Shown piece after piece: positions 37,839 to 46,613 of a stretch of 64,000 bases of DNA. Both the position numbers and the translations under genes were made by a program. The stretch's first letter is position 1; the number at the start of each line of letters is the position of its first letter. A model generated the notes under the pieces. That model was given only the letters and a program-made list of their open reading frames with translations. It was not told where the DNA came from and did no database searches. The stretch comes from JAIYDJ01 sp031400505. Lineage in GTDB: Bacteria > Pseudomonadota > Alphaproteobacteria > Rhodobacterales > Rhodobacteraceae. The stretch is taken from contig JANNPZ010000006.1 in the NCBI GenBank assembly GCA_031400505.1, positions 88,268 to 152,267 of the forward strand. Direction: 5' to 3'.

Positions 37839-38860
37839 AGGCATTGGTAAAGGCGCGCGCAGAGGTCGGGCTGTGGATGGAAGATCGCACAGTTCCAGAC
37901 ATCGGGCCGGAAGATGTTCTGATCAAGGTCCGCAAGACCGGGATTTGCGGGACGGATATTCATATCTGGAACTGGGACGAATGGGCCCAGCGCACGGTTC
38001 CGGTGCCCTTGGTCACGGGTCATGAGTTTGCCGGAGAGATTGTTGCCAAAGGCGCGCTGGTTTCCGGGCTGGAGATCGGGCAGCGCTGTTCGGGCGAGGG
38101 GCATCTGATTGGCAAGCTGAGCCGCCAGTCCCGCGCGGGGAGGTTCCATCTTGATCCGGCCACGCGTGGGATCGGGGTGAATGAACCCGGGGCGTTTGCC
38201 GAATACCTGCGGTTGCCGGCGTTCAATGTGGTACCCCTGCCGGATGCGATCGACGACGAGATCGGGGCGATCCTTGATCCCTTGGGCAACGCGGTGCACA
38301 CGGCGCTGTCGTTCGATCTGATCGGCGAGGATGTGTTGATCACCGGGGCGGGTCCGATCGGCATCATGGCAGCGGCGGTGGCGCGGCATGTGGGGGCGCG
38401 GCATGTGGTGATCACAGACGTCAATCCGGTGCGGTTGGCGCTGGCCGCGCTGGTGGCAGATGTGGTGCCGGTGAATGTCGCCTCAGAAGATTTGCGCGCC
38501 GTGATGACGCGCCTGCGCATGACCGAAGGCTTTGATGTCGGGATGGAGATGTCGGGCAATCAGGTCGCGCTGGATCAGATGGTGGATGCTTTGGTGATGG
38601 GGGGACGCATCGCGATGCTGGGGATCCCACCCGGGAAATCGCCGGTCGACTGGAGCCGGATCGTGTTCAAGGCGATCACCATCAAGGGGGTCTACGGACG
38701 CGAGATTTTCGAGACCTGGTACAAGATGATCGCCATGCTGGAAAACGGGCTGGATGTGCGGCGGGTGATCACGCACCGGTTTTCGGTCAACGATTTCGAA
38801 GCCGGATTTGCCGCGATGCGATCGGGGCAGTCGGGCAAGGTTGTGCTGGACTGGGGATAG
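37835..38860 (+). CDS. tdh: L-threonine 3-dehydrogenase
   Basis: 341 residues. It oxidises threonine to 2-amino-3-oxobutanoate with NAD, the substrate for kbl. Medium-chain dehydrogenase with catalytic zinc ligands in GICGTDIHIW and GHEFAGE, and the Rossmann loop ITGAGPIGIMAAAVARH. The loop that holds the four structural-zinc cysteines in E. coli Tdh (after GEGH) reads LIGKLSRQSRAGRFHLD here and has no cysteine, so the structural zinc must be absent. As I recall this is shared by other Rhodobacterales members. Coupled to kbl by a 4-base overlap. Confidence 0.95.
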   Translation: MKALVKARAEVGLWMEDRTVPDIGPEDVLIKVRKTGICGTDIHIWNWDEWAQRTVPVPLVTGHEFAGEIVAKGALVSGLEIGQRCSGEGHLIGKLSRQSRAGRFHLDPATRGIGVNEPGAFAEYLRLPAFNVVPLPDAIDDEIGAILDPLGNAVHTALSFDLIGEDVLITGAGPIGIMAAAVARHVGARHVVITDVNPVRLALAALVADVVPVNVASEDLRAVMTRLRMTEGFDVGMEMSGNQVALDQMVDALVMGGRIAMLGIPPGKSPVDWSRIVFKAITIKGVYGREIFETWYKMIAMLENGLDVRRVITHRFSVNDFEAGFAAMRSGQSGKVVLDWG

Positions 38861-38990
38861 CACGCCTGGCGCGCGAAAGAAGCGGGGCGCTGCCGGTTGA
38901 TGGCGCCATCGGCGCAGACAGATGTGCTGTGGCGTCGCAAGCGGTTCTGGATCGGAGAACCAGGGCAGTGGCGTCTGCTGGTTGTGGTCG

Positions 38991-39509
38991 TCACGGCAGG
39001 GGGGTGTAGGTTCCGTTCCAGTAAAGCAATGCGCCGCACCCCGGGTTCGTCAGGATCGACTGCACGCGACCGATCAGGATGGAATGGGTGCCGCGGTCGA
39101 TCATTTCTTCAACCGTGCAATCAAAGGCAAGCGGCGCATCGGCCAAATGGCGCGCCCCGGTTGCACCCACAACCCATTCGACCCCTTCATACCGTTCGTG
39201 GCCTTTCAGGCCTGCGACACCGGAAAACCGCTCGGCGACCGGTTGATGGGCAGCCCCCAGCGCCGACCATCCAAAAGCGCCGGTCTGTTTGAGGACAGCC
39301 CAGCTGGAGGCGCTGCGATTGATACAGGCGAGGATCATCGGCGGTTCGGCTGTCAACGAGACGCCTGACGTTACGACCAGTCCGGTCGAAGCCTCGCCGC
39401 GCCCGGTGGTGATCAGGCTGCAGGCGCCAACAAAGCCGCGCATGGCGTCGCGAAAGGCCTTTGGTGCCGGCACGTCGCCGAGATAGGGCGGCGGGGTAAG
39501 GTCTGACAT
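38991..39509 (-). CDS. Flavin reductase family protein
   Basis: 172 residues, the size of a single flavin-reductase-like (FMN-binding split barrel) domain: FRDAMRGFVGACSLITTGRGEASTGLVVTSGVSLTAEPPMILACINRSAS near the start and a C-terminal GCGALLYWNGTYTPL. It probably reduces FMN or FAD with NAD(P)H for a partner monooxygenase that is not in the window. The ATG at 39509 has AAGGAG at good spacing; the longer frame to 39707 is rejected. Divergent from pcm across 218 bases. Confidence 0.88.
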   Translation of the reverse strand: MSDLTPPPYLGDVPAPKAFRDAMRGFVGACSLITTGRGEASTGLVVTSGVSLTAEPPMILACINRSASSWAVLKQTGAFGWSALGAAHQPVAERFSGVAGLKGHERYEGVEWVVGATGARHLADAPLAFDCTVEEMIDRGTHSILIGRVQSILTNPGCGALLYWNGTYTPLP

Positions 39510-39576
39510 GCAAATGCTCCTTTTGTCTTGATGCAGATAGAGCAGCAGGTGTTTGCTTTCCACCCTGCAAAGACAC

Positions 39577-39596
39577 ATCGACCTAGGAACGTCGAT
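39577..39596. promoter_or_regulatory. Inverted repeat in the flavin reductase/pcm divergent region
   Basis: ATCGAC-N8-GTCGAT, 67 bases before the flavin reductase start. A second one, GTTCT-N6-AGAAC, lies at 39679-39694 before pcm. Possible operators; no regulator can be named. Confidence 0.35.
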
Positions 39597-39727
39597 TGCG
39601 TCTTGCCCTCGTTGAATTCTGCGGATGTCATGGAAATTTGCCGCCACTGCGCTGTCGTCGCTGGTTGCCCCGCTGGGCGTTCTGTGGCAAGAACACGTAA
39701 GGTGCATCTAAACCGAAAAGTTCAGAC

Positions 39728-40381
39728 ATGAGCCAATTTGAAAGCCGCCGCGTGATCATGGTGGACACACAGGTCCGACCGTCAGACGTGACGAAATTTC
39801 CGATCATTGCGGCGATGCTGGATGTCCGGCGCGAGGTCTTTGTGCCCGAAGCCATGCGTGAGGCGGCCTATGTCGGGGAAAACGTCGATCTAGGGGGCGG
39901 GCGCGTTGTGCTCGAAGCGCGCACGCTTGCCAAGCTGCTGGATGCGCTTGATATTCAGCCGACAGAGCTCGTCCTGGATATCGGGTGTGGCTATGGCTAT
40001 TCGTCGGCTGTCATCGCCCATCTGGCCGAAGTGGTGATCGCGGTTGAAGCAGACGAGACGATGGCCGCAGAGGCGCAGCGTCGGTTGGCGAATGAAGGCG
40101 TCGATAGTGCAGTGGTGGTGACCGGCCCGTTGAACCGCGGCGCAGTCAAGCACGGTCTCTACGACGCTGTCGTTCTTCAGGGTGGGGTCGAAGAGGTGCC
40201 GGCGGCGATCATTGACCAGATCCGTGACGGTGGGCGGATTGCCGCTGTGTTCATGGCGGGTCCGCTTGGCAAGGCGATGATCGGCTACAAGCAGGATGGC
40301 CGGGTTACATGGCGCTTTGCATTCAACGCGACGGCCCCGGTGCTGCCAGGGTTTGCCGCCTCGCGTGGTTTCGTTCTGTAA
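39728..40381 (+). CDS. pcm: Protein-L-isoaspartate O-methyltransferase
   Basis: 217 residues. SAM-dependent methyltransferase of the PCMT family that repairs isoaspartyl residues: RREVFVPEAMREAAYVGENVDLGGGRVVLEARTLAKLLDAL and the SAM loop VLDIGCGYGYSSAVIAHL near residue 80. Members in this position upstream of a tolC gene are common in alphaproteobacteria and are a somewhat diverged PCMT subgroup, so the repair activity is family inference. 91 bases separate it from tolC, same strand. Confidence 0.9.
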   Translation: MSQFESRRVIMVDTQVRPSDVTKFPIIAAMLDVRREVFVPEAMREAAYVGENVDLGGGRVVLEARTLAKLLDALDIQPTELVLDIGCGYGYSSAVIAHLAEVVIAVEADETMAAEAQRRLANEGVDSAVVVTGPLNRGAVKHGLYDAVVLQGGVEEVPAAIIDQIRDGGRIAAVFMAGPLGKAMIGYKQDGRVTWRFAFNATAPVLPGFAASRGFVL

Positions 40382-40472
40382 CAATTGCGTGCTGGCGGAT
40401 CGTCCGGAAGGCTCGGTTGCCGACAGCAAAAAGCAGGTCCGTGGGACCGGAAGATCAAGGAGACCGAGTGTT

Positions 40473-41852
40473 ATGCGCAAGTTTTGGGGTGTTCTGGCGC
40501 TCGGACTGACTTTGTCCGCCGCCTCCGTCGCGCGGTCTGAAACGCTCGCCGATGCGCTTGTCGCGGCCTATCGCAATTCCAATCTTCTGGCACAGAATGA
40601 AGCGATCCTTCGGGTTGCCGACGAAGACGTGGCACAAGCGGTTTCGGCCCTGCGGCCCGTTGTTCAATGGGCGGCAGAGACATCTTGGGGGCGGTCTGGA
40701 ACAAACAGCATCTTCTCGACGCGAGATACCGGGCTTTCAACCTCGCTCAGCCTGTCGGCCTCGTTGACGCTGCTGGATTTCGGACGGAACAAGCTGGGGA
40801 TTGCCATTGCCGAGGAATCGGTGAAGGCAACCCGGCAATCGCTGGTCGGAGTCGAGCAGCAGGTCTTGCTCAGCGCGGTTCAGGCCTATGTGGATGTCAC
40901 ATTTCAGGCGTCGATCGTGGCGTTGCGCCAGTCGAACGTCAGGCTGATCGCACAGGAGCTGCGGGCCGCAACAGACCGGTTCGAGGTTGGCGATGTAACA
41001 CGGACAGACGTTACCTTGGCGCAGGCGGCGCTGGCGCAGGCAAAATCCGGCCTTGCCGCGGCAGAGGGCGCGTTCAACGTCGCGCGTGAAGCCTACAAAG
41101 CCGCGACAGGGAAATACCCCGGTCGTCTTGCCGGATTGCCGAAGCTGCCAGCGACAGCAAACAGCCTGGATTCTGCGCGCAACGTCGCACTTCGGACGCA
41201 CCCAAACATCCTTCAGGCGCAAAATCTGGTGAAAGTTTCCGATTTGCAGGTGGAACTGGCGCGGACCCAGATGTCCCCAGAGGTGACAGGGTCGGCTTCA
41301 CTGTCGGAATCGTCGAACTTTGATGCCAGCGGCATCGACAATCAGTCCTTGTCGATTACGCTGAGCCAGACAATTTATGCCGGCGGGCGGTTGTCGTCTG
41401 TCGTTCGTCAGGCAATCGCGCAAAAGGACCGTTCCCGGGCCGGGTTGAACCAGACTGTTGTCCTGATTGACCAGTCCGTAGGGCAGGCCTGGGCGAACAT
41501 CATGGTGTCGCGGGCGTCGATTGCGGCCGGCGATGAACAGATCCGGGCTGCGCAGTCGGCATTTGAAGGCGTCCGCGAAGAGGCGGCCCTTGGCGCGCGG
41601 ACCACTCTGGATGTGCTCGATGCCGAGCAGGATCTGCTTGATGCACGGGCGGGCAGGCTTGAATCGGAAGCAAATCTGTATGTGGCGGTCTATCAACTGC
41701 TGTCTGCGATGGGCCTTCTGACTGCCGATCATTTGCGACTGGGTGTTCCTACCTATGACGTCGACAGCTATTACCGCGCGGTCCGCAATGCGCCTGCCCA
41801 TTCGCCACAGGGCGAAAAGCTGGACCGTATTTTGAAAGCAATCGGCAATTGA
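40473..41852 (+). CDS. tolC: TolC family outer-membrane efflux/secretion channel
   Basis: 459 residues. Signal peptide (MRKFWGVLALGLTLSAASVARS) then two repeats of the outer-membrane efflux protein domain with long helices: ETLADALVAAYRNSNLLAQ near 23 and FEGVREEAALGARTTLDVLDAEQDLLDARAG near 380, the TolC hallmark. It forms the trimeric exit duct for type I secretion and RND pumps. The ATG at 40473 has AAGGAG ten bases upstream. No pump or ABC partner is adjacent. Confidence 0.93.
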   Translation: MRKFWGVLALGLTLSAASVARSETLADALVAAYRNSNLLAQNEAILRVADEDVAQAVSALRPVVQWAAETSWGRSGTNSIFSTRDTGLSTSLSLSASLTLLDFGRNKLGIAIAEESVKATRQSLVGVEQQVLLSAVQAYVDVTFQASIVALRQSNVRLIAQELRAATDRFEVGDVTRTDVTLAQAALAQAKSGLAAAEGAFNVAREAYKAATGKYPGRLAGLPKLPATANSLDSARNVALRTHPNILQAQNLVKVSDLQVELARTQMSPEVTGSASLSESSNFDASGIDNQSLSITLSQTIYAGGRLSSVVRQAIAQKDRSRAGLNQTVVLIDQSVGQAWANIMVSRASIAAGDEQIRAAQSAFEGVREEAALGARTTLDVLDAEQDLLDARAGRLESEANLYVAVYQLLSAMGLLTADHLRLGVPTYDVDSYYRAVRNAPAHSPQGEKLDRILKAIGN

Positions 41853-41948
41853 TCATGAAACTTTCGCAACCTTAGGGCATCCGCTTGTCAGACTGATCAG
41901 CGGGCGGTAGGGTGACTGCGTGATGAAACCATCGGTGGTGTTCTTTTG

Positions 41949-42746
41949 ATGTCTGATCCAATGAGCGCTGTCGAAATCGAGGATGTCCTGACGTCTATTC
42001 GACGTCTGGTGTCCGAAGATTTGCGTGCCGCGCCACGGATTTCGTCTGCAAGGATGACGGCAAGGTCAGCGCTGATCCTGACACCCGCGCTTCGGGTGGT
42101 CCCCGACAACCGATCGCAGGAATCGCACGAAAATTCCGTACCGATCCGACAGGTCTTGGTTTCGGTCAGTGATGCGCTGGTCGCACAAGACTGGGAAGCT
42201 GAAACCGGTGATGCGGTCTTTGGCGAAGACGTCGACTGGTCGGATGCCGATTGGGACGCTCAACAGCCCGCCAACGCCGACGCACCATTGACCGCACGAT
42301 CGGTCGGGGTTGTTGGCACTGTCGACATGCCATTTCAAGACGCCGATCTGGTACACACCAGCATATCCGATCAGGATTCGCCGGCTTCCCATGACGCGCC
42401 GGTTTGGATGCAGGCCGGCGCAAAGCAGGACGACGTCGAAGTCTCGCAAAACCATCTGCCCGATGCACAGATGAACACAGATTTGCAGTCAGCGGATTTG
42501 GCATGGTTTACGCAGCTCGAGGCCGAAGTGATTGCCGGTTTGAAGAACAGCGAGTCTGCCGCTTCTTTCGACATGGCGGAGACAGAGACCGAGATCAGCT
42601 ACAACGAAGAAGTGCTGCGCGATCTTGTACGCGATCTGATCCGGGAAGAGTTGCAGGGTGACCTGGGCGAACGCATCACCCGCAACATCCGCAAACTTGT
42701 GCGGGCAGAAATCGCGCGCGCCCTGGCGGCAGGTCAGTTCGACTGA
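41949..42746 (+). CDS. PopZ-like (DUF2497-like) polar organising protein, tentative
   Basis: 265 residues. A short conserved N-terminal helix (AVEIEDVLTSIRRLVSEDLR), a long acidic disordered middle (about residues 45-215, rich in D, A, S and Q), and a C-terminal helical block (EVLRDLVRDLIREELQGDLGERITRNIRKLVRAEIARALA). This layout of helix, acidic linker and C-terminal oligomerisation helices is that of PopZ, which organises cell poles in alphaproteobacteria. The sequence match is weak, so this is a structural analogy. The ATG at 41949 follows a TTG that could also start. Followed by a bidirectional terminator. Confidence 0.6.
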   Translation: MSDPMSAVEIEDVLTSIRRLVSEDLRAAPRISSARMTARSALILTPALRVVPDNRSQESHENSVPIRQVLVSVSDALVAQDWEAETGDAVFGEDVDWSDADWDAQQPANADAPLTARSVGVVGTVDMPFQDADLVHTSISDQDSPASHDAPVWMQAGAKQDDVEVSQNHLPDAQMNTDLQSADLAWFTQLEAEVIAGLKNSESAASFDMAETETEISYNEEVLRDLVRDLIREELQGDLGERITRNIRKLVRAEIARALAAGQFD

Positions 42747-42794
42747 TTGTTTGTTGCACCGCAGGTTGTCAGCACCCGTGTTGCATCAACATAA

Positions 42795-42818
42795 AAAACG
42801 CGCCGGGTGGCGCGTTTT
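42795..42818. terminator. Bidirectional terminator
   Basis: AAAACGCGCC-GGGT-GGCGCGTTTT between two converging genes. The T tract is strongest leftward (TTTTTTATG), and the element is usable in both directions. Confidence 0.92.
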
Positions 42819-42841
42819 CTTTGGGGGCTGCATCAATTTCG

Positions 42842-43162
42842 TCAGGCTGCTTCGGCGTGATCCAGTTCAGCGGCATGGCGGCGTTCGCTTTCTTCGCGCG
42901 ACAACGCAACAGAAGTGCGAACCCCTTTCGAGACGAATTCCATCAAGCCTTTGACGACCCGCTCGTTCGGGTCGATCCCGGCGTTTGACAAGACTTCGCG
43001 GCCATCTCGCGACCGCGCCCAGCGGGCGATCTGGTCAGGACCGTTTCCATATTTCTTGTCGTCGGCAATTGCGTCGTCGAGGGCAGCGAGCACCACGGCC
43101 GCGAACAGTTTGCGGGCGCGTTGCCCCTGTTCGAAATTGAATGCAGTGCTGTCAACGAACAT
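42842..43162 (-). CDS. DUF6280-like small protein
   Basis: 106 residues, charged and helical, no signal peptide or membrane segment. The core (FNFEQGQRARKLFAAVVLAALDDAIADDKKYGNG, then RWARSRDGREVLSNAGIDPNERVVKGLMEFVSKGVRTSVALSREE) is a strongly conserved Rhodobacterales protein that I recall as DUF6280; function unknown. Single gene, divergent from efp, ending at the shared terminator. High conservation suggests a real cytoplasmic role. Confidence 0.8.
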   Translation of the reverse strand: MFVDSTAFNFEQGQRARKLFAAVVLAALDDAIADDKKYGNGPDQIARWARSRDGREVLSNAGIDPNERVVKGLMEFVSKGVRTSVALSREESERRHAAELDHAEAA

Positions 43163-43350
43163 CTTACGTTCTCTTTTCTACTCTTGTTATTCCGGCGTTT
43201 GATGGTTGTAACGATTTAGTCACGATTCGGGGTTTATCATTTAGCATGGCTGCTATGCGAATATTGCATACCTGCCCGGCACACCCTACTGCATCTCGTC
43301 GTCTTGCCACCTCATAGTAACCTAGATATAGGTGTGGATGAAAATCCTTC

Positions 43351-43367
43351 AACCTTTATGCAAGGTT
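43351..43367 (+). promoter_or_regulatory. Hairpin masking the efp ribosome site
   Basis: AACCTT-TATGC-AAGGTT. The right arm contains the only Shine-Dalgarno-like AAGG, 10 bases before the efp ATG, so folding would hide it. Confidence 0.45.
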
Positions 43368-43375
43368 TTGCCACA

Positions 43376-43939
43376 ATGCCCAAGATCAATGGAAACGAAA
43401 TCAAGCCTGGCTTCATTCTGGAGCATGACGGCGGACTGTGGGCGGCGGTGAAGGTCAACCACGTAAAGCCCGGCAAAGGCGGGGCTTTCGCACAGGTTGA
43501 ATTGAAGAACCTGCGCGACGGTCGCAAGTTGAACGAGAGATTCCGATCCGAAGACAAGGTCGAGCGTACCGAACTCGAGAACAAGGACCAGCAGTTCTTG
43601 TATGAAACTGACGGCCGGCTGGTGTTCATGGATGCATCGACTTATGAACAAGTCGAGATCGACGCAGAATTTCTTGGTGACCGACGCCCGTTCCTGCAAG
43701 ACGGAATGACGGCAACGGTGCAGTACTTTGGTGACGAGGCATTGAACGTCACCCTGCCGCAAAAGGTGCGCTGCAAGGTGGTCGACACTGAGCCGGTGCA
43801 GAACGGGCAGACGGCCTCCAAAAGCTACAAACCGGCAGTGCTGGAAAACGGCGTGCGGATCATGGTGCCGCCGTTCATCGGGCCGGATGAAGATATCATC
43901 GTGCACACCGAACTGATGGAATATTCCGAACGCGCCTGA
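43376..43939 (+). CDS. efp: Elongation factor P
   Basis: 187 residues. It relieves ribosome stalling at polyproline stretches such as those in the YibQ-like protein of this window. Three OB-like domains; the modifiable loop reads VKPGKGGAF, the lysine type (EpmA-like modification) rather than the arginine type. The C-terminal domain ends PPFIGPDEDIIVHTELMEY. The ATG at 43376 gives the exact family length. Confidence 0.96.
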   Translation: MPKINGNEIKPGFILEHDGGLWAAVKVNHVKPGKGGAFAQVELKNLRDGRKLNERFRSEDKVERTELENKDQQFLYETDGRLVFMDASTYEQVEIDAEFLGDRRPFLQDGMTATVQYFGDEALNVTLPQKVRCKVVDTEPVQNGQTASKSYKPAVLENGVRIMVPPFIGPDEDIIVHTELMEYSERA

Positions 43940-44102
43940 TCCGGGTTCATAGGAGGCGCCCGGATACGGAGCCATAGCATTCTGGCGATGAGGGCGCACG
44001 ACCGCACAGGGCAGTCATCTTCATCGATGGGGTTCCAGCCTGTGTTCGTTTGCTGTTCACTTTGATCGACGTTAAAGTGGTACGGCCAAGGTAGCCGCCA
44101 CG

Positions 44103-44876
44103 CTAGGCTGTTGGCGGTAGGGTGACCGTTGCGGATCCGGCCTGCATCGGACCGTTGACGCGGTCAAAGCGCAGATAGGCGATCGCGCGCCCGCTGCTTT
44201 GGGTCAGCAAGGTTCCGGCCGTTTTGCCTTCGCTCATGATCTCGGTTCCACGAGGTGCGGTCCCGGTGATGGCGACAGACGCCAGACCTTTGCGCAACTC
44301 TGTCTTGTGTTTCATCCGCGCCGTGACTTCCTGACCGACGTAGCAGCCCTTGCGAAAATCGACGCCGTGCAACCGCTCGAACCCGGCCTCGAGGATGAAC
44401 GTGTCGGCAGTCAATTCGATGCCTGTTTCAGGGATCGTGTGGGCAACGCGGATGGCGTCCCAGTCGATTGCAGGTGCACTCGCCAAAGCCCCATAGTACC
44501 GCCAACCCAAGGCGGGATGCCGTGGGTCGGGCAACGCCCCGGCAGGGGCCATGCCAAGCCCGCGCGCAACCGGCATGTCCGAAGGGGTCAACGTGACAGC
44601 CGCACGCAGGCGATACATCGACAGGCGCTGCAAAGTGGCGGTGGCAATGCTGGCGGGCAAGTCCAGCAGCAAGGTATCGCCGGTGTTGACCACAAAGAAA
44701 TCGGCAAGGTATTTGCCTTGCGGGGTCAGCAACGCAGTCCAGACAATGCCGGAGGCCTGCGCAAGTGGCATCACGTCGTTGGTCGTAAGACCTTGCAGAA
44801 AGGTCAGCGCATCCTTGCCGGTCAGCGTGACGATCTGCCGGTCTTCTGCCCGTTCGCTATGGTTCGGCTCTGCCAT
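44103..44876 (-). CDS. ygfZ: YgfZ/GcvT-domain folate-binding protein
   Basis: 257 residues. Tetrahydrofolate-dependent factor for iron-sulfur cluster repair or assembly, COG0354. It carries the invariant KGCYVGQE motif in DFRKGCYVGQEVTARMKHK near residue 178 and FLQGLTTNDVMPL near the start. Three bases after the ABC transporter gene, with AAGG eight bases before the ATG, so last gene of the phosphatase-ABC-ygfZ operon. Confidence 0.92.
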   Translation of the reverse strand: MAEPNHSERAEDRQIVTLTGKDALTFLQGLTTNDVMPLAQASGIVWTALLTPQGKYLADFFVVNTGDTLLLDLPASIATATLQRLSMYRLRAAVTLTPSDMPVARGLGMAPAGALPDPRHPALGWRYYGALASAPAIDWDAIRVAHTIPETGIELTADTFILEAGFERLHGVDFRKGCYVGQEVTARMKHKTELRKGLASVAITGTAPRGTEIMSEGKTAGTLLTQSSGRAIAYLRFDRVNGPMQAGSATVTLPPTA

Positions 44877-44879
44877 GGA

Positions 44880-46613
44880 TCAATCCTTGAATTGCAGGCC
44901 ATAAAGATTGGCATAAAGCCCGCCGCGCGCAAGCAGTTCGTCATGCGTTCCCTGATCGACAACCCGGCCCTCGTCCATGACAACGATCTTGTCGGCATCG
45001 CGCACCGTTGCAAGGCGATGCGCGATCACAATGGTGGTACGGCCCTTGCCCAACCGCGTCAGCGCTTCGGCCACAAGGTGTTCGGATGCAGCATCAAGGG
45101 CACTTGTCGCCTCGTCCAGCAGCAGCACGGGCGCGTCGCGCAGCAACGCGCGGGCAATGGCGATGCGTTGGCGCTGACCGCCCGAAAGCGCAGAGCCACG
45201 GGGGCCAGCAGGCGTATCGACGGTTTGCGGCAACTGGCTGACAAAGTCGGCGTTGGCGTCTGCCAGGGCCCGGTGCAAAGCCGCGTCGGTTGCGGATTGC
45301 GCACCCATCCGCACGTTGGTTGCGATCGGTTCGTCAAACAGCGCGGTGTCCTGCGTCACAACGGAAAACTGCGCCCGCAGCGCTGTCAGGTCCAACGCAC
45401 GCAGATCCGTCCCGCCATAGGTGATGCGGCCCGCATCAGGGTCGGCCATCCGCGTCAACAAATGGAAAACGGTCGATTTTCCGGCACCGGACGGACCGAC
45501 CAGCGCGGTCGTCTTGCCGGGTTCTGCGGAAAAGCTGGTCCCTTGCAGCACGGGTATCGTGCCATATGCGAACTGAACATCGTCCAGCACGAGGCCTGGG
45601 CTTGAAGGTACCGCCGCTGGATTGCCGGGGTTGGCAAGGGTGGTCTGTTGGTCCAGCACGCTGCGCATCCGTTCAAGACTGGCACGAGCCTGGGCCCAGG
45701 CGCCGCCCACCGAACCCAACCGCCGCAACGGTTCAAAGACCAGCGCCATCGCAACAAAGAACGACATGAATTCGCCCAGCGTCTTTTCGCCATCCATGAT
45801 CTGCAAGCCGCCGTAAAGCATCACACCGGCAAACCCCAGTGCTGCCACCATGTCGATCAACGCAGGGATCGCCGCTGCGGCAGTTTCCGAGCGGAACTGC
45901 GCGCGCAGGTAGCCGGTTTGCGCGCGCGCATAGCGGGCGGCTTCGTGGGCTTCTGATCCTGTCAGTTTGATGGTGGTGATGCCGTGGAATGTCTCGTCGA
46001 GACGCGTCGCCAGCAAGGCGGCCGTCTCGCGCGCCGCGCGGGCGGTGTTGCGCACGCGGTTTTGCAGGCGGGCAAGTGGCAGCACCAGCAAGGGGACGCC
46101 AACAACCGCGATCAATGTCCAAAGCCAATCAATGTAGAAGGCCACCCCAAGCAATGACACCAACGCCACCAGATCACGTCCCAGCGCTGACAGAATCGGG
46201 GCCCATAGCCCGCGAAGGGTTGCCGTGTCGCCGCGCAAACGCTCGATCAGCGCGCCGGGCGGGTTGTTCTGGAAAAACCCCAGATCGAGCGTCATGACAT
46301 GGGTCAGCAGGTTTTGCTGCAACTCGGCCGAAGTGCGTTCGGCTTGGCGTGCAAGGATCACCCGCTGCCCAAAGCCGGCCAAGGCGCGTGTGCCAAACAC
46401 CCCCGCCACGGCCAGCGCCACATAGATCACCGCGCCACGGTCTTTGCCCATGAACACCTGATCGAACATCGGACGGATCAGGTAGGACAAAAGACCTGCG
46501 GTAGCGCCTTCTATTGCCATCAGCAGCAGCGCTGCAAGCAGCGCCCCCCTGCGGCGGCGCAAATGGTCGCGCCACAGCCACGACAGCAAGCCCGGGCTTG
46601 GATCGTTTACCAC
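44880..46613 (-). CDS. ABC transporter, fused permease and ATPase (MsbA-like exporter)
   Basis: 577 residues. One six-helix exporter membrane domain (about residues 10-320) followed by a nucleotide-binding domain with Walker A GPSGAGKST (about 373), signature LSGGQRQRIAIARALL, Walker B VLLLDEATSALD and H-loop VIAHRLATV. A half-size exporter that works as a homodimer, like MsbA or multidrug/lipid exporters. Substrate unknown. The start is GTG at 46613 with AAGGA upstream; it overlaps the phosphatase gene by seven bases. The longer frame to 46973 is rejected. Confidence 0.9.
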   Translation of the reverse strand: MVNDPSPGLLSWLWRDHLRRRRGALLAALLLMAIEGATAGLLSYLIRPMFDQVFMGKDRGAVIYVALAVAGVFGTRALAGFGQRVILARQAERTSAELQQNLLTHVMTLDLGFFQNNPPGALIERLRGDTATLRGLWAPILSALGRDLVALVSLLGVAFYIDWLWTLIAVVGVPLLVLPLARLQNRVRNTARAARETAALLATRLDETFHGITTIKLTGSEAHEAARYARAQTGYLRAQFRSETAAAAIPALIDMVAALGFAGVMLYGGLQIMDGEKTLGEFMSFFVAMALVFEPLRRLGSVGGAWAQARASLERMRSVLDQQTTLANPGNPAAVPSSPGLVLDDVQFAYGTIPVLQGTSFSAEPGKTTALVGPSGAGKSTVFHLLTRMADPDAGRITYGGTDLRALDLTALRAQFSVVTQDTALFDEPIATNVRMGAQSATDAALHRALADANADFVSQLPQTVDTPAGPRGSALSGGQRQRIAIARALLRDAPVLLLDEATSALDAASEHLVAEALTRLGKGRTTIVIAHRLATVRDADKIVVMDEGRVVDQGTHDELLARGGLYANLYGLQFKD

